64,000 nt of DNA from JBGTLU01 sp041743935 (GTDB lineage Bacteria; Bacteroidota; Bacteroidia; Sphingobacteriales; Sphingobacteriaceae). The stretch covers positions 1 to 64,000 of the forward strand of contig JBGTLU010000026.1 of assembly GCA_041743935.1 (NCBI GenBank), in the 5' to 3' direction. Under the pieces are notes generated by a model that was not told the DNA's origin, did not search any database, and saw only the letters and a program-made list of their open reading frames with translations. Shown one piece after another: positions 53,311 to 60,479 of the stretch (position 1 is the first letter of the stretch; each line of letters starts with the position of its first letter). Position numbers and translations under genes: made by a program.

Positions 53311-54282
53311 TTATTTTTTTCTGTCTGTTGTGTATCGTACTAATTCTTCTAAAGATTTTCTATCGTCGGTTTCGGGGAATGTTTCCAAAATCGAAAATGC
53401 TTCATCACGGTATTCATGCATTCTTTTTTCGGCATATTCCATCCCTCCTTTTTCGGATACAAAAGAAACAACTTCTTTTATCATATCATTATCTTCTGTA
53501 TTATTTTTTATGATGGAGATAATTCTACTTTTTTCAGCTTTAGTGCTGTTAGCTAAAGCATAAATTAATGGTAGCGTAATTTTTTTCTCTTTTATGTCTA
53601 TTCCTCTTGGTTTACCTATGTCTTCGTATCCAAAATCAAATAAATCATCTTTTATTTGAAAAGCAATGCCTATTTTTTCACCGAATAAGCGCATTCTTTC
53701 TGTAGTTTCTGCATCGGCACCGGCAGATGCAGCACCACAAGCACAGCACGATGCAATTAAAGAAGCCGTTTTTTGACGAATTACATCGTAATACAAACTC
53801 TCGCTTACATCCATTCTCCTCACTTTTTCTATTTGCAACAACTCTCCCTCGCTCATTTCTCTTACTGCATTAGAAACAATTTCTAAAAGATGAAAATCTT
53901 TGTGCTCTACAGATAAAAGCAATCCTTTTGACAATAAAAAATCACCAACCAACACTGCAATCTTATTTTTCCATAAAGCGTTGATGGAGAAAAATCCTCT
54001 GCGTTCAAACGAATTATCTACAACGTCATCATGTACCAGCGTGGCGGTATGTAATAATTCTACTAAAGCAGCGCCACGGTAAGTCGCATCTACAATTCCG
54101 CCACAAATCTTGGCCGAAAAAAACACGAACATCGGTCGCATTTGTTTGCCTTTTCTTTTATAAATGTAGTGGGTGATGCGGTCTAGAAGCGGAGCTTTAC
54201 TGCGCATAGCCTCTTTGAATTTTTCTTCAAAAAGTTCAATTTCTTCGGCAATGGGTTGTTTAATTTGGTCGATGGTGCGCAT
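53311..54282 (-). CDS. Polyprenyl diphosphate synthase
   Basis: 323 residues. The first aspartate-rich motif is LVHDDVVDNSFERRG and the second is FQIKDDLFDFG, both DDxxD. The small residues before the first motif suggest a long-chain product, such as the octaprenyl/heptaprenyl chain used for menaquinone. Chain length is not certain. tRNA-Ser ends only 33 bases upstream with no terminator between, so the transcript may begin at the tRNA. Confidence 0.9.
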   Translation of the reverse strand: MRTIDQIKQPIAEEIELFEEKFKEAMRSKAPLLDRITHYIYKRKGKQMRPMFVFFSAKICGGIVDATYRGAALVELLHTATLVHDDVVDNSFERRGFFSINALWKNKIAVLVGDFLLSKGLLLSVEHKDFHLLEIVSNAVREMSEGELLQIEKVRRMDVSESLYYDVIRQKTASLIASCCACGAASAGADAETTERMRLFGEKIGIAFQIKDDLFDFGYEDIGKPRGIDIKEKKITLPLIYALANSTKAEKSRIISIIKNNTEDNDMIKEVVSFVSEKGGMEYAEKRMHEYRDEAFSILETFPETDDRKSLEELVRYTTDRKK

Positions 54283-54315
54283 CCAATAGTTTTACCGTTC
54301 AGAAATTTTTTTGTT

Positions 54316-54406
54316 TGGCGGAGAGAGAGGGATTCGAACCCTCGATACCCTTTTGGAGTATACACACTTTCCAGGCGTGCTCCTTCAACCACTCGGACAC
54401 CTCTCC
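54316..54406 (-). tRNA. tRNA-Ser (anticodon GGA), CCA encoded
   Basis: The reverse strand folds as a class II tRNA. The acceptor GGAGAGG at the 5' end pairs with TCTCTCC, followed by the discriminator G and encoded CCA (54318-54316). The anticodon loop CTGGAAA gives GGA (54372-54370). A long variable arm (TATACTCC/GGGTAT) identifies serine, and GGTTCGAATCC is the T loop. Decodes UCC and UCU. Confidence 0.96.
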
Positions 54407-54415
54407 TAAAGCCCG

Positions 54416-54423
54416 CAAAGATA
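54416..54423 (-). promoter_or_regulatory. -7 promoter element of tRNA-Ser
   Basis: Reverse-strand TATCTTTG, exact TAnnTTTG, nine bases before the tRNA 5' end. Confidence 0.5.
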
Positions 54424-54504
54424 TTTTAATTAGTTGGAATCCGGTAAAATTATTTCAATTGGAAACAAAAGAGTTCTAGTATTTACCAGCTTGTATAATC
54501 TTTC

Positions 54505-54512
54505 TATCTTTG
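54505..54512 (+). promoter_or_regulatory. -7 promoter element of trhO
   Basis: TATCTTTG, exact TAnnTTTG, 40 bases before the trhO ATG; divergent from the tRNA-Ser promoter in the same spacer. Confidence 0.45.
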
Positions 54513-54552
54513 CAACACATTAAACGCTGCTTGAAACAGTATCAATGACATA

Positions 54553-55524
54553 ATGAAATACAACACCTTACTTTATTATTGTTATACCACAATAGATAAT
54601 GCAGAGCAATTTGCATTAGATCATTTAGATTTTTGTAAATCTTTAGGCCTTACCGGAAGAATTATTGTTGCCGATGAGGGCTTAAACGGCACCGTTTCTG
54701 GCACCGAAGAAGCGTGCGCTACCTACATGCAAACGGTATTGGCAGAGGAACGTTTTGCGGGAATAGATTTTAAGATTGATGAGGTGGAGGAGCCTTCTTT
54801 TGTTAAAATGCACGTTCGTTACAAATCAGAAATTGTACACTCTGGCTTGCGCGACCCCAAAATCATCAACCCAAAACAAAAAACGGGTAAACATCTAGAA
54901 CCAAAAGAATTTTTGGAATTAAAAAATAAAGAGGATGTAATCATTTTGGATGTGCGCTCTAATTATGAACATCAACTCGGCAAATTTAAAAATGCCATTA
55001 CGTTAGACATTGAAAATTTTCGCGATTTCCCGAAAATGATTAATCAATTGGCGGAGTATAAAGACAAAAAAATCATCACCTATTGTACCGGAGGTATAAA
55101 ATGCGAAAAAGCATCAGCATTGTTGCTTCACGAAGGGTTTAATGACGTATACCAACTGCATGGTGGTATAATCAAATACGGAAAAGAAGCAGGTGGACAA
55201 GATTTTGAAGGGAAATGCTACGTGTTTGATAATAGGATAGCGGTAGAGGTAAATTCGGTGAACCCGACCACTATTTCTACTTGTTTTAATTGTGGAACTA
55301 CTACCGCCAAAATGATAAATTGTGCCAACCCCGAGTGTAATGAGCATTTTACCCAGTGTGATGCTTGTGGATGGAAATTGGATGGCTGTTGCTCAGATAG
55401 TTGTAAAGAACATCCACGCAAAAGAACGTATGATGGTACTGGCTATTATTCTAAACCGGCACCTGAGGTCAACTTGTCTAAACGCAAGTGGAAGCGTGTT
55501 GCTCCGGATAAAGTTTCTGGTTAG
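54553..55524 (+). CDS. trhO: tRNA uridine(34) hydroxylase TrhO (rhodanese domain)
   Basis: 323 residues. An N-terminal acylphosphatase-like domain (GLTGRIIVADEGLNGTVSG) is followed by a rhodanese domain with active Cys178 in TYCTGGIKCEKAS. A cysteine-rich tail (CFNCGTTTAKMINC, then CDACGWKLDGCC) may bind zinc. TrhO makes 5-hydroxyuridine at the wobble position of some tRNAs using O2. The cysteine tail is present in many relatives. Confidence 0.9.
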   Translation: MKYNTLLYYCYTTIDNAEQFALDHLDFCKSLGLTGRIIVADEGLNGTVSGTEEACATYMQTVLAEERFAGIDFKIDEVEEPSFVKMHVRYKSEIVHSGLRDPKIINPKQKTGKHLEPKEFLELKNKEDVIILDVRSNYEHQLGKFKNAITLDIENFRDFPKMINQLAEYKDKKIITYCTGGIKCEKASALLLHEGFNDVYQLHGGIIKYGKEAGGQDFEGKCYVFDNRIAVEVNSVNPTTISTCFNCGTTTAKMINCANPECNEHFTQCDACGWKLDGCCSDSCKEHPRKRTYDGTGYYSKPAPEVNLSKRKWKRVAPDKVSG

Positions 55525-55545
55525 AACGGCATCAGGCAAACGAAC

Positions 55546-57420
55546 TCAAATTTCACTTAACTCCAACCAACGCATTCCTTTTTCATCCAATAAAGCATCA
55601 ACTTCTTCTATCTTTTTAGCAATTTCTGATAATTCGTTGTAAGAAAGTGTAGAATCGTTAAGCTTATCAGCCAGGTTGGCTTTTTCCATCTCCAACGTTG
55701 TTATCTCCTTTTCCAGATTTTCTATTTCTTTTTGTTCTTTAAAGCTTCGTTTTTTGGTAATTGCAGTTGCGTTATTTTGAATTGTTTTTGAAGCAGTTTT
55801 AGGTTCTGGCTTTATTATTTTAACTGCTTCTTCTTTCTCGAAATCTTCTTCTTCACGGTAATCAGTATAATTACCATAGTATTCTCGTATTTTCCCGTTG
55901 CCTTTAAATACAAATAGTTGGTTCACCAATTTATCCATAAAATACCTATCGTGAGATACAAGAAGTAAGCAGCCTTCAAACGTGATTAAAAATTCTTCTA
56001 AAACATTTAAAGTATCAATATCTAAATCATTGGTTGGCTCGTCTAATATCAAAAAGTTGGGACTGGCAACTAATACTTTTAAAAGTTGTAATCTTCTGCG
56101 CTCGCCACCACTTAGTTTAGCTACCGGAGTATGTTGCATACCTGGCGGAAACATAAACATATCCAACAATTTACTTACACTCACTTTTTCGCCACCACCA
56201 AGTGTAACATATTCGGCAATTTCTTTAACCTCGTCAATTATTCGGTTAGTGTCGGTTAAATTATTGGTGTGTTGGGTGTAATAGCCTATTTTAAGCGTGG
56301 TGCCATAATCTATACTTCCTTTTAATGGAGCTAGGCTTTCTGTTAATACATCCAGCAAAGTAGATTTACCAATTCCGTTTTTACCAATTACGCCAATTCT
56401 GTCTTTCTTTTTGAAGGTGTAGGTAAAATCTTTAACCAAAATATTGTTGCCATAACCGGCACTTATGTTTTTTAGTTCGATGATTTTATTGCCTAATCTT
56501 GAAGTTTGAACTGAAATTTCCAGTTCATTTTTTGAGGTATTTTGAGTGGCAATTTCTTTGGTTTTGTAGAAAGCATCAATTCTGCTTTTTGATTTAGTAC
56601 CACGAGCTTTCGGTTGGCGCCTCATCCATTCTAATTCTTTAGCCATTAAACTTTTAGCTTTGCTTATGGCTGCATTTTCAATGGTTTCGCGCATGCTTTT
56701 TTTCTCTAAATAATAGGCATAATTTCCTTGGTGGATATATAAATTACCTCGCTCCAACTCCATGATTTGCGTAGCCACATTATCCAAAAAATACCTATCA
56801 TGCGTAACCATAATCAAAGAAATATTCTGACCATTCAGTAAATCCTCTAACCATTCAATAGCTTGTAAATCTAAGTGGTTGGTTGGCTCATCCAGAATTA
56901 AGATATCTGGTTTTTGGATGAGTAATTTTGCCATGGCAACCCGTTTTTTTTGTCCGCCACTTAGGCTGCTTTGGTATAGATTTACATCATCTATTCCCAG
57001 TTTTGCTAAAATTTGTTGTGCTTTTTTATCGTAATCCCAGGCATCATAGAGTTCCATTTTATCCAAAATTTCCTGCATTTTGTCTGAGGAGAAATTATCG
57101 TCTAAAATTGCTTTTTCGTATTGATGTACTACGTTTAATACCGGATTATCATCCGAAAAAATACTCTCTTTTATGGTGATATTTGGGTCTAATTCGGGTT
57201 CTTGTGGTAAATAGCCAATTAAAGCGCCATTAGCCATAGCAAGTTTGCCAGAATCGGGTTGAATTTCTCCGGTAAGTGTTTTTAGTAAAGTAGATTTCCC
57301 GGTGCCGTTACTTCCAACCAAGGCTATTTTTTGCCCTTTTGCTAGGCCAAAACTGATGTTTTTGAATAACCATTTTTCGGTATAAGATTTAGAAATGCTA
57401 TCGGCAGAAATAAGATTCAT
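55546..57420 (-). CDS. ABC-F family ATPase (Uup-like)
   Basis: 624 residues with two ABC ATPase modules and no membrane helices. Walker A motifs are GSNGTGKST and GKNGIGKST; the signatures are LSGGQKKRVAMAK and LSGGERRRLQLLK. Between them lies the ABC-F linker (LMAKELEWMRRQPKARGT). The C-terminal coiled coil (EIENLEKEITTLEMEKANLA) matches the Uup group, which acts at stalled ribosomes and DNA junctions. EttA or antibiotic-protection types are less likely. Confidence 0.9.
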   Translation of the reverse strand: MNLISADSISKSYTEKWLFKNISFGLAKGQKIALVGSNGTGKSTLLKTLTGEIQPDSGKLAMANGALIGYLPQEPELDPNITIKESIFSDDNPVLNVVHQYEKAILDDNFSSDKMQEILDKMELYDAWDYDKKAQQILAKLGIDDVNLYQSSLSGGQKKRVAMAKLLIQKPDILILDEPTNHLDLQAIEWLEDLLNGQNISLIMVTHDRYFLDNVATQIMELERGNLYIHQGNYAYYLEKKSMRETIENAAISKAKSLMAKELEWMRRQPKARGTKSKSRIDAFYKTKEIATQNTSKNELEISVQTSRLGNKIIELKNISAGYGNNILVKDFTYTFKKKDRIGVIGKNGIGKSTLLDVLTESLAPLKGSIDYGTTLKIGYYTQHTNNLTDTNRIIDEVKEIAEYVTLGGGEKVSVSKLLDMFMFPPGMQHTPVAKLSGGERRRLQLLKVLVASPNFLILDEPTNDLDIDTLNVLEEFLITFEGCLLLVSHDRYFMDKLVNQLFVFKGNGKIREYYGNYTDYREEEDFEKEEAVKIIKPEPKTASKTIQNNATAITKKRSFKEQKEIENLEKEITTLEMEKANLADKLNDSTLSYNELSEIAKKIEEVDALLDEKGMRWLELSEI

Positions 57421-57492
57421 GAAGGGTTTTTAAATAAGGGGCAAAGGTAGTTTATTTGGGCTACCCAGCTTATGTAAAGTAAAATTAGTGAA

Positions 57493-57530
57493 CGAAAAAA
57501 CTCCATTATCACGAGTGCCATAATGGAGTT
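57493..57530 (-). terminator. Intrinsic terminator after recA
   Basis: AACTCCATTAT (57499-57509) pairs with ATAATGGAGTT (57520-57530), 11 base pairs; the reverse strand then reads TTTTTTCG. It ends recA 26 bases after its stop. Confidence 0.85.
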
Positions 57531-57556
57531 AATGAATTTAAGGCTTTAATTTTTTA

Positions 57557-58561
57557 TTACTCCGCTGCTTCTCCGCTAACAGCAGCTTTAATCTTAGCTT
57601 CTAATTCTTCTGCCAATTCCGGATTATCTAATAATAGTTGTTTTACAGCATCTCTACCTTGGCCAAGTTTACTTTCGCCATAGCTAAACCAGGAGCCCGC
57701 TTTTTTGATGATGTTTAAATCAACCCCTAAATCTACAATCTCTCCTGCTTTTGAAATACCTTCGCCATACATGATATCAAACTCAGCAATGCGGAAAGGA
57801 GGCGACACTTTGTTCTTCACCACTTTTACTTTTACTCGGTTTCCGGTTACTTCATCGGTATCTTTTATTTGTCCAATTCTTCTGATATCTAACCTAACGG
57901 TTGCATAAAATTTTAAGGCATTACCACCGGTTGTAGTTTCCGGATTGCCAAACATAACGCCAATTTTTTCGCGTAATTGATTGATGAAAATGCAACAACA
58001 GCCTGTTTTATTTATGGTACCCGTTAATTTACGTAATGCTTGCGACATTAAACGCGCTTGTAAACCCATTTTAGAGTCGCCCATTTCTCCTTCTATTTCT
58101 CCTTTTGGTACCAATGCCGCCACCGAGTCAATTACGATGATATCAATGGCTCCAGAGCGAATTAAATTATCGGCAATTTCTAAGGCTTGTTCTCCATTAT
58201 CTGGTTGCGAGATGAGTAATTCATCTACATTAACCCCTAATTTGCGAGCATAAAATTTATCAAAAGCATGTTCTGCATCTATAAATGCAGCAATGCCCCC
58301 TTTTTTCTGGCTTTCGGCAATGGCATGTATTGCTAAAGTAGTTTTACCAGATGATTCAGGGCCATATATTTCTACAATTCTTCCTTTAGGTAAGCCCCCA
58401 ATTCCCAAGGCAATATCCAACCCTAAAGAACCGGTAGAAATAGACTCTATTTGTACGATAGGCGAGTCACCTAACTTCATTATAGTGCCTTTCCCGTATG
58501 ATTTTTCTAGTTTATCTACCGTTAGTTGTAGTGCTTTTAGCTTTTCAGATTTCTCGCTCAT
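57557..58561 (-). CDS. recA: Recombinase RecA
   Basis: 334 residues, typical length. Walker A GPESSGKT is at residues 67-74; DNA-binding loops L1 (PKGEIEGEMGDSKMGLQAR) and L2 (NQLREKIGVMFGNPETTTGG) are intact, as is FIDAEHAFD. RecA forms filaments on single-stranded DNA, drives strand exchange and triggers LexA-type cleavage where present. The upstream spacer shows no obvious SOS box. No intein or frameshift. Confidence 0.98.
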   Translation of the reverse strand: MSEKSEKLKALQLTVDKLEKSYGKGTIMKLGDSPIVQIESISTGSLGLDIALGIGGLPKGRIVEIYGPESSGKTTLAIHAIAESQKKGGIAAFIDAEHAFDKFYARKLGVNVDELLISQPDNGEQALEIADNLIRSGAIDIIVIDSVAALVPKGEIEGEMGDSKMGLQARLMSQALRKLTGTINKTGCCCIFINQLREKIGVMFGNPETTTGGNALKFYATVRLDIRRIGQIKDTDEVTGNRVKVKVVKNKVSPPFRIAEFDIMYGEGISKAGEIVDLGVDLNIIKKAGSWFSYGESKLGQGRDAVKQLLLDNPELAEELEAKIKAAVSGEAAE

Positions 58562-58619
58562 TTTTTTAGTATTTTAATATTTTCGAAGGTAAGAGTATGG
58601 TACTTTAAAACCAAAGATT

Positions 58620-59276
58620 TTATTCAACAACCACATTTATGATGTTTTTTTGGTAGTATTTGCACAGATGCGTAATAGGGCATATTTCGCATTTTGGTTT
58701 ACGAGCAATGCAAGTATATCTGCCATGTAATATTAGCCAATGATGTGCAATATGAATTTTATCTTTCGGGATGTATTTTACCAATTGTTTCTCGGTAGCA
58801 AGTGGTGTTTTAGCATTGGTTGTTAGTCCTAATCTGGCCGAAACCCTAAAAACATGTGTATCTACTGCCATGGCTGGCATGTTAAATATAACAGATGCAA
58901 TAACATTGGCTGTTTTTCTACCAACACCTGGTAATTTTTGCAAATCTTCTATAGAGGAGGGCACTTCGCCATTAAATTCTTCGCAGAGCTTTTTACCCAT
59001 TCCTGCCAAATGTTTGGCTTTGTTGTTTGGGTAACTTATGCTTTTGATATAAGTAAAAACCTCATCAGAACTAGCTTCTGCTAATTCATTTGGTGTAGGG
59101 AAACGTTGCAATAATGCAGGTGTAACCATGTTCACTCGCTTATCTGTACACTGTGCAGAAAGAATTACAGCTACCAATAATTCATAGGGATTGGTATAAA
59201 ATAATTCTGTTTCGGCATTTGGTTGATGTTCCGAAAAATAGTCGAGGAATGCTTTGTACCGCTCAGGTTTAGTCAT
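58620..59276 (-). CDS. nth: Endonuclease III (Nth)
   Basis: 218 residues from the ATG at 59276. An alternative start at 59300 is upstream of a -7 box and would not be transcribed from it, and relatives begin near MTKPERY. The helix-hairpin-helix LPGVGRKTANVI carries the catalytic Lys and VDTHVFR the Asp; CIARKPKCEICPITHLC is the [4Fe-4S] cluster loop (CX6CX2CX5C). It removes oxidised pyrimidines and nicks at the abasic site. Confidence 0.96.
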   Translation of the reverse strand: MTKPERYKAFLDYFSEHQPNAETELFYTNPYELLVAVILSAQCTDKRVNMVTPALLQRFPTPNELAEASSDEVFTYIKSISYPNNKAKHLAGMGKKLCEEFNGEVPSSIEDLQKLPGVGRKTANVIASVIFNMPAMAVDTHVFRVSARLGLTTNAKTPLATEKQLVKYIPKDKIHIAHHWLILHGRYTCIARKPKCEICPITHLCKYYQKNIINVVVE

Positions 59277-59280
59277 TTGG

Positions 59281-59288
59281 CAAATATA
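59281..59288 (-). promoter_or_regulatory. -7 promoter element of nth, at the start codon
   Basis: Reverse-strand TATATTTG, exact TAnnTTTG, then CCAA and ATG at 59276. Confidence 0.45.
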
Positions 59289-59300
59289 ACAGCCATACAT

Positions 59301-59330
59301 AAAAAAAGGGTTGCAAATTTTGGCAACCCT
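59301..59330 (-). terminator. Intrinsic terminator after the 73-residue protein gene
   Basis: AGGGTTGC (59307-59314) pairs with GCAACCCT (59323-59330); on the reverse strand seven T residues follow the stem. Confidence 0.85.
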
Positions 59331-59354
59331 GGTAATTTTTTAAACGAATTTCTT

Positions 59355-59576
59355 TTAAGCAGTTATTCTAGAATACTCTAAAATGTACTGTACAGAATCA
59401 TCAGAAGGATCCATTAAAATTTTATTTAATGCTGATTTGATACAACTCAAATGGTTAAAATCGTCTGTCATGGTTTCGTTATGAGCTAACTCATGTTCAA
59501 TTTGATAAGATTCAATTGGGTTGTCTTCTGTGTAAAGATGTCGTAAAAGATCGTTTGGCGTAAAAGTTTGAATCAT
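59355..59576 (-). CDS. Small protein downstream of the ECF sigma gene, possible anti-sigma-like partner
   Basis: 73 residues, acidic and helical, beginning MIQTFTPNDLLRHLY and ending QYILEYSRITA. Proteins of this size and pattern sit next to ECF sigma genes in other Bacteroidota as I recall, but I see no zinc-binding anti-sigma motif (HxxxCxxC) and no membrane helix. Its tail-side terminator and 97-base gap from the sigma gene allow co-transcription. A regulator of that sigma factor is inferred, not shown. Confidence 0.7.
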   Translation of the reverse strand: MIQTFTPNDLLRHLYTEDNPIESYQIEHELAHNETMTDDFNHLSCIKSALNKILMDPSDDSVQYILEYSRITA

Positions 59577-59673
59577 AAGCGTATTTAAGGTTGTGTTACC
59601 TCATCATAACGCAATCCATTTCTAAATATTTTACACCTATTTAGTAATATATTAACATGTAGTTTACAACTCC

Positions 59674-60258
59674 TTACAAACGAACTGGTAATTCTTTCAC
59701 CTGCATCATTTTGCGTAAATTATTTAAGGCATAACGCATTCTGCCCAACGCAGTATTGATGCTTACATCCGTAATATCGGCAATTTCCTTAAAGCTTAAA
59801 TCAGCATAATGTCGCATGATTAAAACTTCGCGTTGCTCATCTGGTAATTTTGTTATCAGTTTTCTTAATTCGGAGTGGCTATTCATTTTTAGCATTTTAT
59901 CCTCAATATTTTCTTCATAAAAAGGTAAAACTTCAAAAATGTCAAAGCCTTCCGGGGTGTTAATAATCGGAGTTCTTTTATCTTTCCTAAAATAATCTAT
60001 TACCAGATTGTGCGCTATACGCATTACCCAAGGTAAAAATTTACCTTCTTCATTATATTTTCCGGCACGTAAAGTATTAATCACTTTTACAAAAGTATCC
60101 TGAAAAATATCTTCCGCTAGGTCATGATCTTTTACCAATAAATAAATGGAAGTAAAGATTTTGGATTTGTGTCGTTTGATAAGTTCTGCTAGTGCAGATT
60201 CGTTGCCTTTTATATAAATAGCAACTAACTCTTGATCACTCAGATTTGGATACAACAT
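59674..60258 (-). CDS. ECF-type RNA polymerase sigma factor
   Basis: 194 residues. Region 2 (about 25-92) contains DLAEDIFQDTFVKVINTL and LPWVMRIAHNLVIDYFRK; region 4 (about 135-185) contains LPDEQREVLIMRHYADLSF and VSINTALGRMRYALNNLRK. The closest general match is the highly conserved Bacteroidota ECF sigma resembling SigP, which is tied to type IX secretion in Porphyromonas; orthology is not established here. It diverges from uvrA across a 221-base spacer. Confidence 0.92.
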   Translation of the reverse strand: MLYPNLSDQELVAIYIKGNESALAELIKRHKSKIFTSIYLLVKDHDLAEDIFQDTFVKVINTLRAGKYNEEGKFLPWVMRIAHNLVIDYFRKDKRTPIINTPEGFDIFEVLPFYEENIEDKMLKMNSHSELRKLITKLPDEQREVLIMRHYADLSFKEIADITDVSINTALGRMRYALNNLRKMMQVKELPVRL

Positions 60259-60479
60259 AGTATTCTACAGCTTATTAAATGTTTGTAATAAATGGTTAAG
60301 AGTAGAATTTTATATCGATAGTTGTCTCCTTACAAGTTTTTAATTTTTCGAAGTTAATTCGAAGAAACGAATAAAAAAAATAAAAAGTTAATATTTTTAT
60401 CAGTTACGAATGTTTTTTAAAGAAAGATTTAATCAAAATACAATTTTTTGTGTTAAAAGGTTATCGTTTCTTTGTAAAG
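60259..60479. promoter_or_regulatory. Divergent spacer between ECF sigma gene and uvrA, with spaced repeat
   Basis: No gene is seen. At 60347-60364 TTCGAAG-TTAA-TTCGAAG is a perfect 7-base direct repeat with 11-base period, each copy containing the palindrome TTCGAA, a good candidate operator. TTTCTTTG at 60467-60474 resembles the metH -7 box and lies just before the preferred uvrA ATG. No TAnnTTTG box is found for the sigma gene, which may be transcribed by another sigma factor or by itself. Confidence 0.5.
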
